From the NCBI GenBank assembly GCA_038748065.1, contig JBCDJG010000047.1:1-40460 (forward strand): a DNA stretch of 40,460 nucleotides, in the 5' to 3' direction. Each line of letters starts with the position of its first letter. Positions within the stretch are counted from its first letter, which is position 1. The stretch is from JBCDJG01 sp038748065. GTDB lineage: Bacteria > Pseudomonadota > Gammaproteobacteria > Pseudomonadales > Halieaceae. The notes below the pieces were generated by a model. That model saw only the letters and a program-made list of their open reading frames with translations, was not told where the DNA came from and ran no database searches. A program made the position numbers and the translations under genes. Shown here one piece after another: positions 7,682-16,283 of this stretch.

Positions 7682-8500
7682 CTAAGCTCTGCCCTCGGGA
7701 ATGGCCGGACCGACCAGTATGTTCATGAAGCCGCGATCGCCCTCGCAGTCGTCAACATTGTCACACCAGCGAGCCAGGTCCTCGGCCTCCGTTGCCACCA
7801 GCCGATGCTCTATATGGTCAACAATCCAGAATGGCAACGCCAGGCCTTCAAGCAGCTCAATCAGCGCTCGGCCATGGGTGCCTGCAGCGCGCAGGGAAAA
7901 GGGCGTCAGCTCTATCAGCAGATGAAAGGGGCTTTGCTGCTTCAAGAGAAAGGGCAACAAGCCTGAGAGCACCGCGTGCTCGGCGCCCTGAGTATCAACC
8001 TTGATGACATCCAGTTGCGCACAGCGCCCCTCAAGCCAAGCCGTGGCGTTCACCAACGGCACTGCGATACTGCGCCGGCCTGGCTCATCCGGGTGCAGCT
8101 GGTGGTCACCCAGGTTGTCTTCACTTAAGTAGAGCCTGGTCTCACCGTCGCGCTCGGCCATACCCGCATTCAGCAATACCACGCGCTCAAGCAGACTGTT
8201 AAGCGTGAGATTGTCGCGCAGCAGGGCAAAGTTCGCCGGGTCCGGCTCTACAGCGAACACGCCCCCTGCCGGGCCAACCCAGTGAGCCGCGAGCAGCGTG
8301 AAATAGCCAATGTTAGCGCCCACATCCAGAAATATGCCACCCGGGCGGAGCAAGCGTCGCAACAGCGACGTTTCATAGGGCTCCCAGATGCCCTCCTCCC
8401 TCAGGCGCTCTGACACAAAGCGGTCGTGAGCCCCGTGCAGCCGCATGCGCAGCGGCTCGCCCACGCCGGGCACGCGAAGTGTTATCGGCTGGCTAGCCAA
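7682..8500 (-). CDS. FkbM-family SAM-dependent methyltransferase
   Basis: A 272-residue class I methyltransferase. Motif I is FLDVGANIGYFTLLAA (57-72), followed by the acidic ribose-binding end AVEPDPANF and then LDVIKVDTQGAEHAVLSG, the FkbM signature. FkbM enzymes O-methylate sugars, lipids or polyketides; the substrate here is unknown. The start is TTG, five bases after the fabY stop. A downstream ATG at residue 19 is a possible alternative. Its place right after fabY is unusual and might point to a lipid or glycolipid substrate (inference). Confidence 0.82.
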   Translation of the reverse strand: MASQPITLRVPGVGEPLRMRLHGAHDRFVSERLREEGIWEPYETSLLRRLLRPGGIFLDVGANIGYFTLLAAHWVGPAGGVFAVEPDPANFALLRDNLTLNSLLERVVLLNAGMAERDGETRLYLSEDNLGDHQLHPDEPGRRSIAVPLVNATAWLEGRCAQLDVIKVDTQGAEHAVLSGLLPFLLKQQSPFHLLIELTPFSLRAAGTHGRALIELLEGLALPFWIVDHIEHRLVATEAEDLARWCDNVDDCEGDRGFMNILVGPAIPEGRA

Positions 8501-8505
8501 TCAGT

Positions 8506-10365
8506 TCAATCCAGCGCCATATCGTCGTAGGGCGAGGCGAGGTTCAGGTTAATGGCGTGGCCGCCAATACGCAGCTGGCCGGGCTCGAAGGCGACGTCGT
8601 CGTCCTTCAACACGTTATGGTCAAATTTATAAATCGGCGAGCGCTTACCGGCGATCATATCCTCGTCGTAGCGCTCCTGCTGCTCCAGTACGGCCTCATT
8701 GGCGGCGCGCCAGTTTTGCCATTCCGTCTCCGAGTAGCGAGCGCGCAGCATGCGCTGCGTAACCGCGGGGCTGAGCAAGCTGGCGGTCGCATTATTACCG
8801 CCAAATCCTTTGGAGTTGATCAGCGCATAGTGCATCGACTCCGGCGCCTGCTGCCGATGCTCGGTGCTGAATGCCAGTCCCTCACGATGAACGTCCTCGG
8901 CAAAGTCGTCCACCGTGGTGATGCCCGGCACCATGCCGTAGGCCCAGCTCCCAAGCGTGGACACCACCTGGTCACCGGATGCGGTCCCCAGTGAATGCCC
9001 CAAAAAGCACTTAACCGCTGCCACGGGCATGGCGTCTATACCAAAGGCCTTGGCCAACTCCGACATTATTCGCGATTCGGTCACCCGGTTTTGCGGCGTA
9101 CCGGTGCCGTGGGCCTGGATCATTCCGCCGCTGCGCAAGGCGTCGTCGCCGATAATGGCGCGTACCGCGGCCATGGCCTTGCCCATGGTGATGTAGTTGC
9201 CGACGCCGGGGCCCGGTATGGATTTTTTGAACCCATCGGCGTTTACAAAGACATTGGTCGCCGCGCCAAAAATCGTGGCGCCCAGCTGCACGGCCAGTTC
9301 GTCGTCCATGAGCACCACAGTCTGTGCTGATTCGGCGATGGTAAAGCCGCAGTTCTCGGCAAAAGGACGGCAGGCGCGGCGGTGATCCGGCTCCTGGTCA
9401 TCGGGCAGGCCTTCTATCTGCCGCAGGCCCTTGTCGGTGGCCAGCGCGCCCATGGACCCATAGCCCTCCATGACCTCGGGCAAAACCGGTGCTTCAGCGC
9501 CGCCCACAAAAACCACTCGCGCGCGGCCGCTGCGAATGTCTTCGATGCCGTGGCGCAGGTTGTAAAGGAAGGAGGCGCAGGCGCCAAGCGTCGCGCCGGT
9601 AGCGCCCAGGCTGCCGAGTACGTAGGCATTGATAAAGTCCGCCGGCATCTCGGCCAAACCCAGTGGGCAGTACTTTGCAGATACGCGCTGGCCGTTGTAG
9701 CGGCTCTTGATCATGCCGCCAAAACCGCTGCCGTCGAGTTGCCCCATGCCGCTGCCGGCGTAGACGCTCACCTCGTCGGCGGCAACGTGGCTTACGATGT
9801 TCTCCCACTCAAGACCGATGCTCCCCAGCGCATCCGAGGCTGCGTATACGGTCATCTGCAGGCCCCTCGGGTGGTTGCGCGAGGCGTAAAGCTCGCCCGG
9901 TTCGAAACCCGTGGGCAATTGACCGGCGGCCTTGACTTCAAACTCCCTGCGCGTGGGTAACAGAAACTCCTGGGATCCTCGAATCTGCACATTTACATGG
10001 GTGACGGAGCTGGGCGTGACTATCCAGTCTGCCGGAATATCCTCCGGCAGATTTTGTCGCTTTACGTTGAAATACACGGGCTTGCCGTTGCTTTCGGTGG
10101 GAAAGCGGCGATTCCAGTGCACGCCATCGACATCGAAGTGCTCGCGCTCGACGCGGCGCACCAGCGTATGGCGCCGAATGTAGTCTTCCCGGCCCTCGTA
10201 GGTTTCGAGCCCCATCAGAGTGGCCAGTGATTCGAAGGTGCGCCGGCGTTGCTGTTCAGACAGTGCAGACTCCACGAGACGCGCAAAGCCGTGATGGCTG
10301 GAACTGCGTCCGGCACCGTTGATGCCGCCAAACCCAACAATTACCGGCAAAGGTTGTCTGGCCAT
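8506..10365 (-). CDS. fabY: Beta-ketoacyl-ACP synthase FabY (fatty-acid initiation)
   Basis: A 619-residue condensing enzyme matching Pseudomonas aeruginosa FabY (PA5174) along its length. In that organism FabY condenses acetyl-CoA with malonyl-ACP to start fatty-acid synthesis in place of FabH. The nucleophile is Cys263 in LGACASFLYNL, and the active-site histidines are His419 (AHGTGTPQN) and His457 (FLGHSLG). The opening VIVGFGGINGAGRSS and the segment GQLPTGFEPGELY are FabY hallmarks. ATG 10365 has a strong GGGGAGAG ribosome site; an upstream start adding 14 residues is unlikely. It heads a six-gene minus-strand run and is divergent from the GlxA-type regulator. Confidence 0.93.
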   Translation of the reverse strand: MARQPLPVIVGFGGINGAGRSSSHHGFARLVESALSEQQRRRTFESLATLMGLETYEGREDYIRRHTLVRRVEREHFDVDGVHWNRRFPTESNGKPVYFNVKRQNLPEDIPADWIVTPSSVTHVNVQIRGSQEFLLPTRREFEVKAAGQLPTGFEPGELYASRNHPRGLQMTVYAASDALGSIGLEWENIVSHVAADEVSVYAGSGMGQLDGSGFGGMIKSRYNGQRVSAKYCPLGLAEMPADFINAYVLGSLGATGATLGACASFLYNLRHGIEDIRSGRARVVFVGGAEAPVLPEVMEGYGSMGALATDKGLRQIEGLPDDQEPDHRRACRPFAENCGFTIAESAQTVVLMDDELAVQLGATIFGAATNVFVNADGFKKSIPGPGVGNYITMGKAMAAVRAIIGDDALRSGGMIQAHGTGTPQNRVTESRIMSELAKAFGIDAMPVAAVKCFLGHSLGTASGDQVVSTLGSWAYGMVPGITTVDDFAEDVHREGLAFSTEHRQQAPESMHYALINSKGFGGNNATASLLSPAVTQRMLRARYSETEWQNWRAANEAVLEQQERYDEDMIAGKRSPIYKFDHNVLKDDDVAFEPGQLRIGGHAINLNLASPYDDMALD

Positions 10366-10399
10366 GTGTCTCTCCCCTCTCCCTGAGCCCCGAGTTCCC

Positions 10400-10420
10400 G
10401 GCTGCACCCACGCTGCAGCC
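10400..10420. repeat. Perfect inverted repeat in the fabY-regulator divergent region
   Basis: GGCTGCA (10400-10406) and TGCAGCC (10414-10420) are perfect inverted copies around a 7-nt centre. It lies 35 bp before the fabY start codon, in fabY's leader or promoter region. It could be an operator or an mRNA hairpin. No T tract follows, so it is not a terminator. Confidence 0.5.
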
Positions 10421-10544
10421 CTGCTTCACCCCAAACCCAGTGTATCGATGCAGGACCGGATAAAATATGGCAAACTCGCCAATTTAGCCGGCTTTCTAGC
10501 CACTCTTTAGTCGGATTTGACTTGGATCTCAAGCAAGGAGCCGA

Positions 10545-11537
10545 ATGTACACCATCGCCGCCGTTCTTTACCCTTCACTGCTTGCCACCAGTCTGACTCT
10601 CCCCATGGAGATTCTTAACGCAGCCAGCCAGATGGCCGGGGCGTCTGCGCGGGGAACACAGCATACCCGCTTCCTTCTGTGCGCGACGCGCGCTGAGCCC
10701 GTAAAAACCGCGACAGGCCTCGATCTCACCCCCGACTGCGCGCTGGAGGAACTCCCACCCTTGGACCTGCTGCTGCTGCCCGCCATCTGGCGTAGCCCCC
10801 TGCCTGTGCTGCGCGCGCAGAGTGCCCTGCTGGCCACCTTGCCAACGCTGGCAGCCAGCGGCACAAGAATCGGCAGCGTCGGCAGCGCCAGCTTTTTACT
10901 GGCCGAGGCAGGCCTGCTGAACGGTCAACCCGCCACGACCCACTGGAATGCCTTTGATGCCTTTGCCAGACGCTACCCGCTAGTCGAGCTGAAGCGGCGC
11001 CATCTGATCACCCAGAGCAGCAATCTCTACTGTGTCGGCAGCGTGAACTCCATTGCCGACCTGATGGTGCACCTGATCGAGGAGTGGTTCGGCAACCGCA
11101 TCGCCCAAGCGATAGAAAACCAGTTCTCACCGGAAATACGCCGCTCTTTCCGGGCAGCCGCCTACCAAAACGAGCCCGATAGCAGTCATCACGATGAACT
11201 GGTGCTGGAAGCACAGCAATGGCTGCAGGAAAACCTCGGTCAACGCATCGAGCTTGACGCGCTGGCCAGCCAACTGGATATCAGTCGTCGCAGCCTGAAC
11301 CGACGTTTCCATAGCGCCACAGGCATTAGTCCGCAGGCGTATTTGCAGGGTCAGCGCATGGCCGTTGCCCGCGACCTGCTGCGCCAAAGCAACCTGTCTG
11401 TGGCGGAAATCGCCTGGCAGGTAGGGCTCCAGGATGTGGGCCACTTTGGTGCGCTTTTCAAGCGCTATTCGGGTGAGACGCCCGCGCGCTACCGCAAGGC
11501 CGTGCGCGGCAAGCTCTTCGCACCGGAACAGCCTTGA
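10545..11537 (+). CDS. GlxA-family AraC-type transcriptional regulator
   Basis: A 330-residue regulator with two domains. An N-terminal DJ-1/PfpI-like domain (about 1-185) runs from YPSLLATSLTLPMEILNAA through a GSVGSASFLLAEAGLLNG elbow, where the usual Cys is Ala or Ser, so it is a sensor rather than an amidase. A C-terminal AraC pair of helix-turn-helices (about 220-315) has LASQLDISRRSLNRRF and IAWQVGLQDVGHFGALFK. The ATG is preceded by AAGGAG. It is divergent from fabY and could control that run (inference). The TGA stop falls in the first unit of the 18-bp repeat array, so the array begins in the last codons. Confidence 0.88.
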   Translation: MYTIAAVLYPSLLATSLTLPMEILNAASQMAGASARGTQHTRFLLCATRAEPVKTATGLDLTPDCALEELPPLDLLLLPAIWRSPLPVLRAQSALLATLPTLAASGTRIGSVGSASFLLAEAGLLNGQPATTHWNAFDAFARRYPLVELKRRHLITQSSNLYCVGSVNSIADLMVHLIEEWFGNRIAQAIENQFSPEIRRSFRAAAYQNEPDSSHHDELVLEAQQWLQENLGQRIELDALASQLDISRRSLNRRFHSATGISPQAYLQGQRMAVARDLLRQSNLSVAEIAWQVGLQDVGHFGALFKRYSGETPARYRKAVRGKLFAPEQP

Positions 11538-11656
11538 GCTTGGCAACAGCCTTGAGCCTGAAGACAGCCTTGAGCTTGGCAACAGCCTTGAGCCTGAAGA
11601 CAGCCTTGAGCTTGGCAACAGCCTTGAGCTCAACAACAGCCTTGAGCCTGCTTGAG
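11531..11656. repeat. Array of seven 18-bp tandem repeats
   Basis: Seven 18-bp units start with GCCTTGAGC: 11531, 11549, 11567, 11585, 11603, 11621 and 11639, the last diverging after 12 bp. Units alternate between an ending TTGGCAACA and an ending CTGAAGACA, so the true period is 36 bp over the first five units. Unit 6 ends TCAACAACA. The array starts inside the last codons of the regulator gene and supplies its stop. Units are 6 codons long, so every frame repeats; one plus-strand frame stays open across it as SLELGN/SLEPED. It is not a CRISPR array, having no spacers. Confidence 0.95.
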
Positions 11657-11771
11657 TCGCCGGGGGGTCTGTGGCTAAATTAGCGGCCTTTTTCTGCAGG
11701 TCCCCGTCGATAACAGCTCAGGGGCCTCACGCAAAGTACATTTATTAACGCCCATAGCAGGAGTCTCAAGT

Positions 11772-12953
11772 ATGAGCGAAGAAAGCGTTGTCATCGTCAA
11801 CGGAGCCCGGACCCCCATGGGTGGCCTCATGGGCAGTCTCGCGGCAGTCCCTGCCACAGAACTCGGTAGCGTTGCGATCGCCGCGGCGGTTGAACGCGCC
11901 GGCATTGCAGGGGGCGACGTCGACGAAGTGTTCATGGGCTGCGTGCTCCCTGCAGGGCTTAAGCAGTGTCCGGCACGCCAGGCGGCCATTGGCGCCGGCA
12001 TCCCCAAATCGTCCGGTGCCGTCACTGTTAACAAGGCTTGCGGCTCGGGCATGCAGGCCGCCATCTACGCACATGACAGCATCATCGCCGGCACCAATAG
12101 CGTTGTTGTCGCCGGCGGCCTCGAGAGCATGAGCAACGCACCTCATATGCTCGACGGCGCGAGAGGCGGCCTCCGGACCGGCCATCAGAAAGTCTACGAC
12201 CACATGTTTCTCGACGGCCTCGAAGACGCCTACACCGGCAGGGCCATGGGCAGCTTCGCCCAGGAAACCGCGGACGAGCGCGGTATAACCAGAGAGCAGA
12301 TGGATGCCTTCGCAGTCGAGTCACTGACGCGAGCGAAGGCGGCTATCGACGACGGCTCTTTGCGCGGCGAAATTGCGCCGGTGACGGTGAAGAGCCGCAA
12401 GGGCGAAACCGTCGTCAGCGACGACGAGCAACCGCACAAGGCCGCTATCGACAAAATCCCGAACCTGCGGCCGGCCTTCGCCAAGGAGGGTAGCATCACC
12501 GCAGCCAATGCCAGCTCTATCTCCGACGGTGCCAGCGCACTGGTCGTCATGGCCGGCAGCGAAGCAGAACGTCGCGGCCTGTCACCCATGGCGAGGATTG
12601 TTGGCCATAGCCGTCACAGCCAGGAACCCGGGGAGTTCACGCTCGCACCGGTTGGCGCAATGCAGAAACTCTTCGAAAAAACCGGCTGGGCCAGCACTGA
12701 CGTCGATCTCTTCGAAATCAACGAGGCCTTTGCGATGGTGACCATGCTTGCCATCGAGGATCTCGGACTGGATCACGCGCGGGTGAACATCCATGGCGGA
12801 GCCTGCGCTCAGGGCCATCCCATCGGCTCCACCGGCTCGCGCATTCTTGTCACGCTGATGCACGCGCTGCAGCGGCGCGGTGAGAAACGCGGCGTAGCGG
12901 CCCTTTGCATTGGCGGCGGCGAAGCCACCGCCGTTGCCATTGAGATGCTGTAG
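11772..12953 (+). CDS. Acetyl-CoA C-acyltransferase (type II thiolase)
   Basis: A 393-residue thiolase with all catalytic residues: nucleophile Cys90 (NKACGSGMQ), His341 and His349 (HGGACAQGHPIGSTG) and Cys379 (LCIGGGEA). The N-terminal GARTPMGG and the ANASSISDGASALVVM stretch are typical of AtoB/PhaA-like acetoacetyl-CoA thiolases. It would join or cleave 3-ketoacyl-CoA, probably of short chain. ATG 11772 has AGGAG nine bases upstream. ribB starts eight bases after its stop, so the two are probably one transcript. It contrasts with the two Cys-less thiolase-fold genes at 18829-21053. Confidence 0.93.
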   Translation: MSEESVVIVNGARTPMGGLMGSLAAVPATELGSVAIAAAVERAGIAGGDVDEVFMGCVLPAGLKQCPARQAAIGAGIPKSSGAVTVNKACGSGMQAAIYAHDSIIAGTNSVVVAGGLESMSNAPHMLDGARGGLRTGHQKVYDHMFLDGLEDAYTGRAMGSFAQETADERGITREQMDAFAVESLTRAKAAIDDGSLRGEIAPVTVKSRKGETVVSDDEQPHKAAIDKIPNLRPAFAKEGSITAANASSISDGASALVVMAGSEAERRGLSPMARIVGHSRHSQEPGEFTLAPVGAMQKLFEKTGWASTDVDLFEINEAFAMVTMLAIEDLGLDHARVNIHGGACAQGHPIGSTGSRILVTLMHALQRRGEKRGVAALCIGGGEATAVAIEML

Positions 12954-12961
12954 GCGCCCTC

Positions 12962-14071
12962 GTGTCACTGAGCAGCATCCCGGATATCCTTGACGATATC
13001 CGCGAGGGCAAAATGGTCATCCTCATGGATGACGAAGATCGGGAGAACGAGGGCGACCTCATCATTGCCGCGGAGGCGGTAACTCCCGAGGTCATCAACT
13101 TCTTCTCCAGTGAAGCCTGCGGATTAATCTGCATGCCCATCACAGAGGAGCGAGCCCGGCAGCTCCAGCTGCCACTGATGGTTCGCGACAACCGCTCCCA
13201 GCACGAAACCAACTTCACGGTTTCCATCGACGCCTCGGAGCGCATCGGGCCCGGGATCAGTTCCTCGCAGCGCGCACATACCGTCCAGAAGGCCGTTGCC
13301 AGCAAAGCACAGCCAGGCGATATCCATCAGCCGGGGCATATTTTTCCCTTGGTTGCCAAGCCCGGCGGCGTATTGCGTCGCGCCGGTCACACTGAGGCTG
13401 GCGTGGATCTCGCGCGCATGGCCGGCTTCGAGCCCGCGGCGCTCATCGTGGAAATAATGAACGAGGATGGCACCATGGCGCGCAGGCCAGAGCTTGAGGT
13501 CTTCGCCCAGACACATGGCCTACGGATGGGCACTATCGCTGATCTCATCGCCTACCGCGCGCTGCACGAAACCTCGGTCGAGCTGAAATCCAGCAAGTCT
13601 ATCGATACAGAATGGGGCAGTTTCGAGCTCCACACCTTCCTTGATCTCGTTGATGACACGCTGCATTACGCTCTCGTAAAAGGCAAGATTGCGCCGGAGC
13701 TCGACACGCTGGTCCGCGTGCAGACAATCAGTACGTTGCGCGATGTCATCGGCACGCGCATACCTGACACCGACGCAGGCTGGTCTTACCGCCGCTGCAT
13801 GGCCCATATAGCCGATGCGGGCTCTGGTGTCGTCGTTTTGCTGGGCCAAACCTTTCGCGCCGACGAAGCCCTCGATGCAGTAATGCAGTACCCAGAACCC
13901 GTCAGCGTCGCCGGGCCGGGCGACGGCATGAAGAACTACCGCTTCATCGGCAGCGGCTCGCAGATTCTCAGGCGACTGGGCGTGCGAAGGATGCAGCTGA
14001 TGTCGGCGCCCATTCGCTTTAATGCGATCTCAGGTTTCGATCTCGAAGTAACGGACTTCCTGCAACCCTGA
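12962..14071 (+). CDS. ribB: 3,4-dihydroxy-2-butanone-4-phosphate synthase with degenerate RibA half
   Basis: A 369-residue riboflavin-synthesis enzyme. The N-terminal RibB domain (about 1-205) has the metal and substrate motif DDEDRENEGD and the GGVLRRAGHTEAGVDLA stretch, and makes the butanone phosphate from ribulose 5-phosphate. The C-terminal part (about 210-369) is homologous to GTP cyclohydrolase II but lacks its zinc-binding cysteines and the CHSEC-type motif, so that activity is probably lost. Pseudomonas RibB is similar. The start is GTG with a weak ribosome site, but the N-terminus matches the family. I see no FMN riboswitch upstream. It ends directly against the convergent glycosyltransferase-like gene at TGATCA. 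Confidence 0.9.
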   Translation: MSLSSIPDILDDIREGKMVILMDDEDRENEGDLIIAAEAVTPEVINFFSSEACGLICMPITEERARQLQLPLMVRDNRSQHETNFTVSIDASERIGPGISSSQRAHTVQKAVASKAQPGDIHQPGHIFPLVAKPGGVLRRAGHTEAGVDLARMAGFEPAALIVEIMNEDGTMARRPELEVFAQTHGLRMGTIADLIAYRALHETSVELKSSKSIDTEWGSFELHTFLDLVDDTLHYALVKGKIAPELDTLVRVQTISTLRDVIGTRIPDTDAGWSYRRCMAHIADAGSGVVVLLGQTFRADEALDAVMQYPEPVSVAGPGDGMKNYRFIGSGSQILRRLGVRRMQLMSAPIRFNAISGFDLEVTDFLQP

Positions 14072-14716
14072 TCAGTTGCCTTCGCCAAATTTGATCAGGA
14101 TGCCAAGCTTTTTGGCCTCCCGGCGCAGCACCTTCCGCCCCTCGGCATAGCGCTCATCAGACTCATGGACGCGAGTCACATCGTCCTCCTGCAAATCGTA
14201 GGTGCTGCGATGCCGGTGATGCCAGAACGCGTCCCCCTTCATCCCCAGTAGAAAGCCCGCCTGCAGATGGGCGTGGTAAAACCACACGTCGCAAAACATA
14301 GACCGGAAATCCGGCGGGTATAGGTAGCCAAAGTGTTCATACGCACCCCGCGTCAACACCGGGTGGAAGACGGCAGGCACAGAGCCGCGCTCATCGGGCA
14401 GAAGCAAGCTAACCGCCTGCTTACCTTCGACGAACCCGCGGATTGCCTCGTCCCACTCAGGCGGTGGAAAGAGATCGTCGGAGACCTGTACAAAAGTACT
14501 GCCCTGAGCAAGCGAAGCAGCCAGGTTCCAGCCCGTTACGCAGTCACGACGACCCGAATTGTGCTGGTAGCGCAGCCGTGGGTAGTCGATATCCAAGGGA
14601 TCGTCGGTTACCAACACCACCTCAATCTGATCCCAGTCCCTGGCGCGCTCACGCCAAACATCCAATACTGGCTGGATCAAATAGGGTCGCGCGGTAGTGT
14701 AGAGCAGGCTAATCAT
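14072..14716 (-). CDS. Family 2-like glycosyltransferase
   Basis: A 214-residue protein with the look of a small GT-A fold glycosyltransferase. A short hydrophobic first strand with TTAR (residues 7-10) comes first, then VVLVTDDP. SGRRDCVTGWNLAAS follows, then FVQVSDDLFPPPEWDEAI, where the SDD (79-81) is in the place of the metal-binding DxD. No membrane helix is seen. Donor and acceptor are unknown. It is the last gene of the CoA-ester operon, 21 bp after a crotonase, an odd place for such an enzyme. Its TGA stop abuts the ribB stop with no gap. Confidence 0.6.
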   Translation of the reverse strand: MISLLYTTARPYLIQPVLDVWRERARDWDQIEVVLVTDDPLDIDYPRLRYQHNSGRRDCVTGWNLAASLAQGSTFVQVSDDLFPPPEWDEAIRGFVEGKQAVSLLLPDERGSVPAVFHPVLTRGAYEHFGYLYPPDFRSMFCDVWFYHAHLQAGFLLGMKGDAFWHHRHRSTYDLQEDDVTRVHESDERYAEGRKVLRREAKKLGILIKFGEGN

Positions 14717-14737
14717 CGTCGTGCACCCAAGGCACCG

Positions 14738-15502
14738 CTAGCCGCGCCTGAAGTTGGGCGCGCGCTTCTCAAAGATAGCAGTCACCGCCTCAATATTCTC
14801 GGCTGAACCCGCCATGCGCATCATGGCCGCCTGCTCGTCATTGATCGCGCGGTCGATGCCGGCGCTATGATGCTGGCGCAGCAGCCGTTTGATCTCACGC
14901 AGTGCCGCCCCGGGCCACTGCGCTATCTCCTCGGCTTTCGCCAGCGCATGATCAAGCAGGTCTGATTCGGGCAGCACATCGGCCACGATACCGTAGTGCA
15001 TTGCCTTGTCGGCGTGAATCCACTCTGCGGTATAAAACAGTTCCGCTGCGCGTTGCGGACCAATGTTCGCCTGCAGCATATAGCTGCTTCCCCACTCCGG
15101 GGGCAGCGCAAGATTGGCGAAAGGCAGACGCATCCTGAAGCTTTCCGCAGCGTAAACAATATCGCAATGGAACAGCACCGTTGCGCCGCCACCAACATTG
15201 ACCCCTTGCACTGCTGCAACAATGGGCTTGCCGAAATCGGCTACCGCTCGCGCGGCGGATTCAAAGGGATGTTCCCCCTCGAATTCTGTATCCGAGAAAC
15301 TGCTCAGGTCTACACCCGCGCTAAAATGGGCGCCCTCTCCGCGCAGCAGTACGCACACGACAGCATCGTCTTCGTCGGCCGCGTGAAAGGTATCGCGCAG
15401 CGCTCGCCACATCTCCGTATCGATAGCGTTCTTTTTTTCGGGCCGGTTGAAGGACACCAGCAGAACACCGTCGCGATTTTCTGTCAGCAGTTTTTCAGTC
15501 AT
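14738..15502 (-). CDS. Crotonase, probable enoyl-CoA isomerase type
   Basis: A 254-residue crotonase-fold protein. The oxyanion-hole segments are HFSAGVDL (59-66) and QGVNVGGGATVL (99-110). The first hydratase glutamate is replaced by a Thr/Ala-type residue, while ALPPEWGSSYML (132-143) carries Glu136 in the position used by delta3-delta2-enoyl-CoA isomerases of the PEFGSSY kind. Double-bond isomerisation therefore fits better than hydration. It ends with the common APNFRRG tail. It sits in the operon between a nitroreductase and the glycosyltransferase-like gene. Confidence 0.85.
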   Translation of the reverse strand: MTEKLLTENRDGVLLVSFNRPEKKNAIDTEMWRALRDTFHAADEDDAVVCVLLRGEGAHFSAGVDLSSFSDTEFEGEHPFESAARAVADFGKPIVAAVQGVNVGGGATVLFHCDIVYAAESFRMRLPFANLALPPEWGSSYMLQANIGPQRAAELFYTAEWIHADKAMHYGIVADVLPESDLLDHALAKAEEIAQWPGAALREIKRLLRQHHSAGIDRAINDEQAAMMRMAGSAENIEAVTAIFEKRAPNFRRG

Positions 15503-15551
15503 CGTTCGCTCGCCTGATATCGCCAGAAGCCATGGAATTCAAACACCGCCT

Positions 15552-16226
15552 TCACCCGTGGAAGGTCACGAAGTCAGCCACGGTGGCGCGGTCGGTGCGA
15601 CAGCGATTAGCGGGCGCATCGGGGTCGGGGTAGCCAAAGGAGATACCAAAGAGCAGCTTGTTCTCCTCGCTCACTCCCAGAGACTCACGCACTGTATTGG
15701 CCTGCATACTCAAGGCCGTTTGCGGGCAGCTCCCCAAGCCATGGGCGGTGAAGGCCAGCATCAGGTTCTGGGCAAACATGCCCAGGTCGCAGGCCTCACG
15801 CAGCCCGAAGGGCTCGGGCAAAAACAGAAAAGCAACATGTGGCGCATCAAAAAAGGTGAAGTTACGCATGAACTGCGTGTGGCGGCCCGCCTTGTCTTGC
15901 CGAGTCACACCGACAGAATCATACAGTGCCTGAGCAGAGCCGTACTGCCGTTCCTTATACACGCCCTCGTAAACACCGTCGTAGTGAAAGTCCATGGAGA
16001 AATCTCCCGCCATGAAACGCTCGGGCAGCGCTGCGCGTAGTGCCTCCAGTGGCTCACCGGACACCAGGTGCACCAGCCAGGGCTGGGTGTTGCAGTTACT
16101 CGGCGCCTGCTGGGAGACCTCGAAGATATGTTCCAGTGTCGCCTTGGGCACCTGGTCAGGCAGGAAGGCGCGCAGTGAGTGGCGGTCGCGCACAACGGCG
16201 TCAAAGATCTCGGCGATCTCGCTCAT
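15552..16226 (-). CDS. Nitroreductase family flavoprotein
   Basis: A 224-residue FMN-dependent nitroreductase-fold protein. DRHSLRAFLPDQVP near the N-terminus is the FMN-phosphate site, followed by QQAPSNCNTQPWLVH. The C-terminal half has GLGSCPQTAL and FGISFGYPD. It could reduce enones, quinones or nitro groups; the true substrate is unknown. Its place among acyl-CoA genes suggests an unsaturated or oxidised catabolic intermediate (inference). It is a different branch from the YdjA-type gene at 7086. It lies 57 bp after the EchA19-like gene. Confidence 0.85.
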   Translation of the reverse strand: MSEIAEIFDAVVRDRHSLRAFLPDQVPKATLEHIFEVSQQAPSNCNTQPWLVHLVSGEPLEALRAALPERFMAGDFSMDFHYDGVYEGVYKERQYGSAQALYDSVGVTRQDKAGRHTQFMRNFTFFDAPHVAFLFLPEPFGLREACDLGMFAQNLMLAFTAHGLGSCPQTALSMQANTVRESLGVSEENKLLFGISFGYPDPDAPANRCRTDRATVADFVTFHG

Positions 16227-16283
16227 GCAATATTCTCCACGTTTATACCCTTATTATGCACCGGCGTCGGTGCTCCGTGAATG

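Noticed and set aside
11127..11636. Minus-strand frame with a Ser-Ser-Arg-Leu repeat
   Set aside because: It is the reverse reading of the 18-bp repeats and of the GlxA-type gene.
11531..11656. CRISPR-like array
   Set aside because: Units are contiguous 18-mers without spacers, and no cas gene is near.
11697..11728. CCCC/GGGG hairpin before the thiolase as a terminator or riboswitch
   Set aside because: The stem is short and mismatched and no T tract follows.
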